A stretch of DNA of 64,000 nt, taken from NCBI RefSeq assembly GCF_000783395.1, contig NZ_JSFK01000012.1, forward strand, positions 62,001 to 126,000. Reading direction: 5' to 3'. Position 1 is the stretch's first letter; every line of letters begins with the position of its first letter. The position numbers and the translations under genes were made by a program. Under the pieces are notes generated by a model. It had not been told where the DNA came from and ran no database searches. It worked only from the letters and a program-made list of their open reading frames with translations. The DNA is from Pseudomonas chlororaphis (GTDB taxonomy: Bacteria; Pseudomonadota; Gammaproteobacteria; Pseudomonadales; Pseudomonadaceae). Positions 59,196 to 64,000 of the stretch are shown here, piece after piece.

Positions 59196-59269
59196 GCTAA
59201 CTATTCCGGGCGAGGACGCCCTGATTCTAACGGCGCAATGCGCCCTTGTCGTGCAGCGGAGAGAAGTGC

Positions 59270-59626
59270 TTGGACAGAGTGTTTATCGAGGGCCTGGAAG
59301 TCGACACCGTGATCGGTGCCTACGACTGGGAGCGCGGCATCCGACAGTGCTTGCGACTTGATCTGAGCTTCGCTTGGGACAATCGCCCGGCAGCCGCCGG
59401 TGACGACTTGACCCTGGCGCTCGACTACGCCAGCGTTTCCACGCGGATTCAGGCTTTTGCCGAGCAGGCGCAGTTTCAGTTGGTCGAGACCTTTGCCGAG
59501 CGTCTGGTCGAAGTGCTGATGAGCGAATTCAGCATCACGTGGGTGCGTCTGAAGCTGACCAAGCCTGGCGCCGTTCCGGCTGCGAAGGGTGGCGTCGGTG
59601 TGGAGATCGAGCGCGGATGTCGCTGA
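59270..59626 (+). CDS. folB: Dihydroneopterin aldolase
   Basis: A 118-residue T-fold enzyme that splits 7,8-dihydroneopterin to 6-hydroxymethyl-dihydropterin and glycolaldehyde in folate synthesis; it can also epimerise. It reads [20 protein letters not shown], with the catalytic-pocket glutamate and tyrosine, and later [11 protein letters not shown] with the pterin-anchoring glutamate. The start is TTG at 59270 behind GGAGAGAAG; an ATG at 59246 is in frame but lacks a ribosome site and adds unconserved residues. It overlaps folK by 10 bases. Confidence 0.94.
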   Translation: MDRVFIEGLEVDTVIGAYDWERGIRQCLRLDLSFAWDNRPAAAGDDLTLALDYASVSTRIQAFAEQAQFQLVETFAERLVEVLMSEFSITWVRLKLTKPGAVPAAKGGVGVEIERGCR

Positions 59627-60132
59627 CTCAGGTCTACCTCGGGCTCGGTAGCAATACCGAGCGCGAAACCCATTTGCGCGCCGGGCTGGATGCGTTGGCG
59701 ACGTTTCTGGTGGATATCCGTTGTTCGGCGGTGTTCGAGAGCGCGCCTGTGGGGATCAAGAGCGGGCCGTTCTTCAACTTTGTGGTGTCGGCATACACCG
59801 ACCTGCCGTTGATGGAGCTGGATCGACGTTTGAAATTCATCGAAGCGGATAACGGCCGTTACGCGCCGGATCGCAGGGGATTGCCGCTGGATATCGACGT
59901 GCTGCTGTACGGCGAGCTGGCGGGGAATTTCGACGGTCTGGTTTTGCCGCGTGCCGAGATTCTTAAAAATGCTTTTGTGCTGTGGCCGCTGTCGCTGATT
60001 GCGCCGGATCGTGTGCATCCGGGTGTGGGAAAAAGCTTCGCGACATTGTGGGCAGAGGCGCAGATTGATCAGGTGCTGGCGCCGGTTGCGTTCGAGTGGC
60101 GTGGCACGCAATTGACCCCGCAGAATCTATAA
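59617..60132 (+). CDS. folK: 2-amino-4-hydroxy-6-hydroxymethyldihydropteridine diphosphokinase
   Basis: A 171-residue enzyme that transfers pyrophosphate from ATP to hydroxymethyl-dihydropterin, the step after FolB. It opens VYLGLGSNTERETHLRAGLD, has the substrate segment VFESAPVG and the metal-binding LPLDIDVLLYG (DxD), and ends with LPRAEILKNAFVLWPL. The ATG at 59617 lies within the last codons of folB, so the two sequential pathway steps are translationally coupled. It is one of at least two HPPK-like genes usual in this genus; no folP is adjacent. Confidence 0.93.
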   Translation: MSLTQVYLGLGSNTERETHLRAGLDALATFLVDIRCSAVFESAPVGIKSGPFFNFVVSAYTDLPLMELDRRLKFIEADNGRYAPDRRGLPLDIDVLLYGELAGNFDGLVLPRAEILKNAFVLWPLSLIAPDRVHPGVGKSFATLWAEAQIDQVLAPVAFEWRGTQLTPQNL

Positions 60133-60136
60133 ACGC

Positions 60137-60214
60137 AAAAGATCGCAGCCTGCGGCAGCTCCTACAGAGAAACGCATAATTCCGTGTAGGAGCTGCCGTA
60201 GGCTGCGATCTTTT
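60137..60214. repeat. Inverted pair of family C repeats
   Basis: AAAAGATCGCAGCCTGCGGC and following (60137-60166) faces its near-perfect reverse complement ending CTGCGATCTTTT (60185-60214). It lies between convergent folK and cca and, with flanking A- and T-runs, can terminate both. Confidence 0.87.
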
Positions 60215-60223
60215 GATCTTGCT

Positions 60224-61447
60224 TTAGCTATTTTCCTTGTAAGCCTTCAACGCTTTCAGGCGCTCACGCTTCAGCGCTTCGCCCAACTCAGGGCCCTTGA
60301 ATCCCTTCTCCAGTAACGGCTGCACCGCGACTTCCCGTGCTGCCTTCGCCGCACCACGCAAATAATCGGCCTGTGGATAACTTCTCTGCTCAAGCCCCTT
60401 GCGGCCCCGCGCATCCATCTCGCACGCAACGATGAACTCTTCAAACCGCTGCGGCCGGCGATACACGTCAAAACTCTGCAGCAACTCCAGCAATGTCGAG
60501 GCCTTCAACTCCAGCGCCCGGTGGCCATGGGTGTGGTACTTGCCGACCAGCAAGGCCAAGTCCTGACAATCCTTCGGCGCCTTGAAGCGTTCATTGACTG
60601 CTTTGATCAGCTTCAGACCGGTGTGTTCATGGGCAATATGCCGTGGCCACTCGTCTTCCGGGGTCAGGCCTTTTCCGAGGTCATGCAGCAGACAAGCCCA
60701 GCGTACCGTCAGCGGTTGTTTGTGCAGCGCTGATTGCTCCAGAACACTGAGCGTGTGCAGACCAGTGTCGATTTCCGGGTGATGCGCTTCCGGTTGTGGC
60801 ACGCCAAAAAGCGCGTCGACTTCCGGCATCAGTACTTTCAGCGCGCCGCAATCACGCAGCACCTGAATAAAAACCTGCGGCTGATCCTCCATCAATGCGC
60901 GAGAGATTTCTTTCCAGCTGCGTTCGGCGGTCAATGCTTCCAGTTCGCCGGATTCGCTGAGCTGACGCATCAGCTCCAGCGTCTCTGGTGCGACCGTGAA
61001 ACCGAGCTCGGCATAACGCGCGGCGAAGCGGGCAACGCGCAATACACGAAGGGGATCCTCGGCGAACGCCGGAGAAATGTGGCGCAGGATCCGGGCTTCC
61101 AGATCGCGCTGACCCTGGTATGGATCAGTCAGATTTTGCTGATCGTCCTCGGCCATGGCGTTGATGGTCAGGTCGCGGCGGATCAGGTCTTCTTCAAGCG
61201 TGACTTCGGGGCTGGCGTGAAAGGTGAAGCCACCGTAACCGCGCCCGCTTTTGCGCTCGGTGCGGGCGAGGGCATATTCCTCGCCGCTTTTGGGATGAAG
61301 AAACACCGGGAAATCCGCGCCGACGGGGCGATAACCCTTGGCGAGCATTTCTTCCGTTGTGGCGCCAACCACGACCCAATCGATGTCGGTGACCGGTTTG
61401 CCTAGCAAGCGATCACGTACCGCGCCGCCAACCTTGAAAATCTGCAT
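60224..61447 (-). CDS. cca: Multifunctional CCA tRNA nucleotidyltransferase
   Basis: A 407-residue class II enzyme that adds or repairs the tRNA CCA end. It begins [20 protein letters not shown]; the catalytic [10 protein letters not shown] (DxD) follows near residue 21, and [10 protein letters not shown] and [16 protein letters not shown] complete the head/neck. An HD domain (about 230-330, [23 protein letters not shown]) gives the additional phosphatase/phosphodiesterase activity of the E. coli type. It lies upstream of the folK 3' end, convergent, and is a single gene. Confidence 0.96.
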   Translation of the reverse strand: MQIFKVGGAVRDRLLGKPVTDIDWVVVGATTEEMLAKGYRPVGADFPVFLHPKSGEEYALARTERKSGRGYGGFTFHASPEVTLEEDLIRRDLTINAMAEDDQQNLTDPYQGQRDLEARILRHISPAFAEDPLRVLRVARFAARYAELGFTVAPETLELMRQLSESGELEALTAERSWKEISRALMEDQPQVFIQVLRDCGALKVLMPEVDALFGVPQPEAHHPEIDTGLHTLSVLEQSALHKQPLTVRWACLLHDLGKGLTPEDEWPRHIAHEHTGLKLIKAVNERFKAPKDCQDLALLVGKYHTHGHRALELKASTLLELLQSFDVYRRPQRFEEFIVACEMDARGRKGLEQRSYPQADYLRGAAKAAREVAVQPLLEKGFKGPELGEALKRERLKALKAYKENS

Positions 61448-61510
61448 AAAAAACCTCCGTTAGCCTGACAGGATAACCCTTGCGTCAGACTTTCGGAGGC
61501 TGCAAGCGGA

Positions 61511-63073
61511 TCAAAGATGAATCACGGCAAGGTCAAGCCGACCGTAATCCCCTTCGCTGTGTTCACTGCGTGGCGGAACGTGATGGGTTTTCATGATCTG
61601 GTCGCCTTGCAGGGTTTCCAGGTGAATGTCGAAACCCCACAGGCGATGCAGATGTTTGAGCACCTCTTCGGTGGATTCGCCCAATGGTTTGCGGTCATGT
61701 TGTTGATGGCGCAGGGTCAGCGAACGATCACCGCGCCGGTCAATGCTGTAGATCTGCACGTTCGGTTCACGATTGCCGAGGTTGTATTGCGCGGCCAGGG
61801 TTTCGCGGATGATCCGGTAGCCGGGTTCGTCATGAATAGCAGGCACCAGCAAGTCGTCCTTCTGATCGTCATCCATGATGCTGAACAGTTTCAGATCGCG
61901 GATCACTTTCGGTGAAAGGTACTGCAGGATGAAGCTCTCATCCTTGAAGCTGCTCATGGCGAACTTGATGGTCGACAGCCAGTCGGTCCCGGCGATTTCC
62001 GGGAACCAGTGACGGTCCTCCTCAGTCGGCTCTTCACACATGCGCCGGATGTCGCGATACATCGCGAAGCCCAGCGCGTAGGGGTTGATCCCGTTGTAGT
62101 AGGGGCTGTCGAAACCCGGCTGGAACACCACGCTGGTGTGCGACGTCAGGAACTCCATCATGAAGCCATCGGTGACCAGCCCTTCGTCGTACAGGTCGTT
62201 CATCAGCGTGTAGTGCCAGAACGTGGCCCAGCCCTCGTTCATCACCTGGGTCTGGCGTTGTGGATAGAAATACTGGGCGATCTTGCGCACGATCCGCACG
62301 ATCTCGCGCTGCCATGGTTCGAGCAACGGCGCGTGTTTCTCGATGAAGTACAGGATGTTTTCCTGCGGCTCGGCCGGGAAGCGCGCGTTGTCCCTGTCGC
62401 TGTACTTGTCCGCGCCTTTGGGAATGGTGCGCCACAGATCGTTGATCTGCTTCTGCAGGTGCTCTTCGCGATCTTTCTGCCGGCGCCGCTCCTCCTCGGC
62501 GGAAATCGGGTACGGCCGTTTGTAACGGTCGACGCCGTAGTTCATCAATGCATGGCAGGAGTCGAGCAAGTCTTCCACCGCATCAATGCCGTGGCGCTCC
62601 TCGCACTGCATGATGTACTGCTTGGCAAATACCAGGTAATCGATGATCGAGCTGGCATCGGTCCAGGTGCGGAACAGGTAGTTGCCCTTGAAGAAGCTGT
62701 TGTGGCCGTAGCACGCGTGCGCCACCACCAGCGCCTGCATGCAGATGGTGTTTTCTTCCATCAGATAGGCAATGCACGGATCGGAGTTGATCACGATTTC
62801 GTAGGCCAGCCCCATCTGCCCGCGACTGTAGGATTTTTCAGTGCTGAGGAAGTGTTTGCCGTAGGACCAGTGGTGGTAACCCAGCGGCATGCCGACCGAC
62901 GCGTAGGCGTCCATCATCTGCTCGGCGGTGATCACTTCAATCTGGTTGGGGTAGGTATCCAGCGCATAACGAGCCGCGATGCGGGCGATTTCGCGGTCGT
63001 AGGTCTGAATCAGCTCGAACGTCCATTCAGAGCCGGTGGAAATGGGTTGGCGCTTCTGCTCTTTGGCGGTCAT
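61511..63073 (-). CDS. SpoVR family protein
   Basis: A 520-residue cytoplasmic protein of the SpoVR/YcgB family. Characteristic segments are [74 protein letters not shown] and ATFWHYT-adjacent histidines that might bind metal. In non-sporulating bacteria it is co-transcribed with the PrkA kinase (yeaG) and yeaH genes and induced in stationary phase and nitrogen stress; the biochemical role is unknown. It overlaps the upstream yeaH-type gene by four bases. Confidence 0.92.
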   Translation of the reverse strand: MTAKEQKRQPISTGSEWTFELIQTYDREIARIAARYALDTYPNQIEVITAEQMMDAYASVGMPLGYHHWSYGKHFLSTEKSYSRGQMGLAYEIVINSDPCIAYLMEENTICMQALVVAHACYGHNSFFKGNYLFRTWTDASSIIDYLVFAKQYIMQCEERHGIDAVEDLLDSCHALMNYGVDRYKRPYPISAEEERRRQKDREEHLQKQINDLWRTIPKGADKYSDRDNARFPAEPQENILYFIEKHAPLLEPWQREIVRIVRKIAQYFYPQRQTQVMNEGWATFWHYTLMNDLYDEGLVTDGFMMEFLTSHTSVVFQPGFDSPYYNGINPYALGFAMYRDIRRMCEEPTEEDRHWFPEIAGTDWLSTIKFAMSSFKDESFILQYLSPKVIRDLKLFSIMDDDQKDDLLVPAIHDEPGYRIIRETLAAQYNLGNREPNVQIYSIDRRGDRSLTLRHQQHDRKPLGESTEEVLKHLHRLWGFDIHLETLQGDQIMKTHHVPPRSEHSEGDYGRLDLAVIHL

Positions 63074-64000
63074 GTCACTAACCTGCGCTGGAAGAGTTCA
63101 CGGAAGACCGGATAGATATCTCCGGCCGAGACCAGTTGCTGCTGGGCAAAAGTGTCAGAGAAGGCTTCGGCGATGCGTTCGTACTCGTACCACAAGGCCT
63201 GATGTTCGCGCGGGGTGATCTCCACATAAGTGTAGTACTGCACAAACGGCATGATCTGGTTGATCAGGATGTCGCGGCAAATCGGCGAGTCGTCGTTCCA
63301 GTTGTCGCCGTCGGAAGCCTGGGCCGCATAGATGTTCCACTCGTTGCTCGGATAACGCTCGGCCATGATCTCCTGCATCAGTTTCAGGGCGCTGGAAACG
63401 ATGGTGCCGCCGGTTTCCCGCGAATAGAAAAACTCCTCTTCGTCGACTTCCCGAGCGCTGGTGTGATGGCGGATGAACACCACGTCGATCTTGTCGTAAT
63501 TACGTTTCAGGAACAGGTACAAGAGGATGAAAAAGCGTTTGGCGATGTCCTTGGTCGCCTGGGTCATGGAGCCGGAAACGTCCATCAGGCAAAACATCAC
63601 CGCTTTCGAGCTGGGATTCGGCTGTTTGATCAGCAGGTTGTATTTCAAGTCGAAGGTATCGAGGAACGGCACGCGATGGATGCGCGCGCTGAGTTTTTCG
63701 ATTTCCGCCTCGAGTTCCTGAATATCGCCGAAGTTGTCTGGCTCTTCGCGTCTCAGGCGCTCAAGTTCTTCTTTGACTTCGCGCAGTTTTGCCCTGCTGC
63801 TGCCGGACAGGGCAATGCGCCGTGCATGGGCCGAACGCAGGGTGCGGATAATGTTGATGCGCGACGGGTTGCCTTCGTTGCTGATCCCGGCGCGCACGGT
63901 TTTAAAGGTGTCGGTACCGCTGAGGTTGCGCTTGACCAGGTTCGGCAGCTCAAGGTCTTCGAACATGAATTCGAGAAATTCTTCCTGGGTGATCTGGAAG
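63070..64000 (-). CDS. YeaH/YhbH family (DUF444) VWA-like protein, 5' end outside the window
   Basis: The frame stays open to the right edge (reading [20 protein letters not shown] at the edge), so 310 C-terminal residues are visible of a protein that is usually about 420. It has the VWA metal-site motif [17 protein letters not shown], preceded by [15 protein letters not shown], and later [20 protein letters not shown], all typical of DUF444. It belongs to the prkA-yeaH-spoVR stress operon, with prkA expected just beyond the right edge. An internal ATG at 63966 is not the real start because conserved residues precede it. Confidence 0.92.
   Translation of the reverse strand, partial: FQITQEEFLEFMFEDLELPNLVKRNLSGTDTFKTVRAGISNEGNPSRINIIRTLRSAHARRIALSGSSRAKLREVKEELERLRREEPDNFGDIQELEAEIEKLSARIHRVPFLDTFDLKYNLLIKQPNPSSKAVMFCLMDVSGSMTQATKDIAKRFFILLYLFLKRNYDKIDVVFIRHHTSAREVDEEEFFYSRETGGTIVSSALKLMQEIMAERYPSNEWNIYAAQASDGDNWNDDSPICRDILINQIMPFVQYYTYVEITPREHQALWYEYERIAEAFSDTFAQQQLVSAGDIYPVFRELFQRRLVT

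Overview
The window looks like a stretch of chromosome from a fluorescent Pseudomonas (P. fluorescens / P. putida type). It is GC-rich and densely coded. Gene order matches what I recall of Pseudomonas chromosomes: comF | bioBFHCD | acyl-CoA dehydrogenases; pqqF | pqqABCDEH beside davBA; and a tRNA beside a large GGDEF/EAL gene, rpoD, dnaG and rpsU. Four families of short palindromic intergenic repeats typical of this group are scattered through it. Assignments rest on reading the translated proteins and short motifs by eye; no database search was run.

Layout. 1-296: 5' part of a glutathione S-transferase. 506-6034: a cell-surface-signalling iron uptake locus (ECF sigma factor, FecR-type regulator, TonB siderophore receptor, PepSY inner-membrane protein, small membrane protein), probably of the Fox type, with a Fur-like box upstream. 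6347-9690: DEDDh exonuclease, cNMP/CBS/DUF294 signalling protein and a divergent stand-alone receiver. 10037-18383: malate synthase G, GcvR-like ACT protein, RarD, SrkA kinase, PhoX-type phosphatase and a ModE-like regulator. 18571-23994: comF and the complete bioBFHCD operon with a BirA-type operator. 24103-31945: a small orphan protein, then three paralogous ~600-residue acyl-CoA dehydrogenases with a GGDEF protein between the first two; the first has a PsrA-type box over its predicted start site. 31953-32154: a GacA box followed by an RsmY-like regulatory RNA. 32173-34892: LysR regulator, class III aminotransferase and a Pmp3/YqaE peptide.

35025-42732: PQQ biosynthesis (pqqA, B, C, D, E, the peptidase pqqH, and separate pqqF), including the 24-codon pqqA and a hairpin behind it. 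42771-45957: lysine to 5-aminovalerate catabolism (davB, davA) with an Lrp-type regulator. 46173-48481: an accessory module on the minus strand, read as a type VI secretion cargo set: PAAR tip protein with an extra beta-domain, a predicted VRR-NUC/PD-(D/E)XK nuclease toxin, and a DUF3396-like immunity protein. 48835-57377: tRNA-Ile2, a 1248-residue sensor GGDEF-EAL protein, and rpoD, dnaG, rpsU. 57577-64000: tsaD, plsY, folB, folK, cca, spoVR and the 5'-truncated yeaH-type gene.

As a system, most of the window is core metabolism and information processing. Several regulatory circuits can be read directly from DNA: Fur/ECF control of iron uptake, BirA control of biotin synthesis, PsrA control of fatty acid oxidation, Gac/Rsm control through RsmY, and hairpin-tuned pqqA expression. 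The most accessory and least described part is the PAAR-nuclease-immunity trio.
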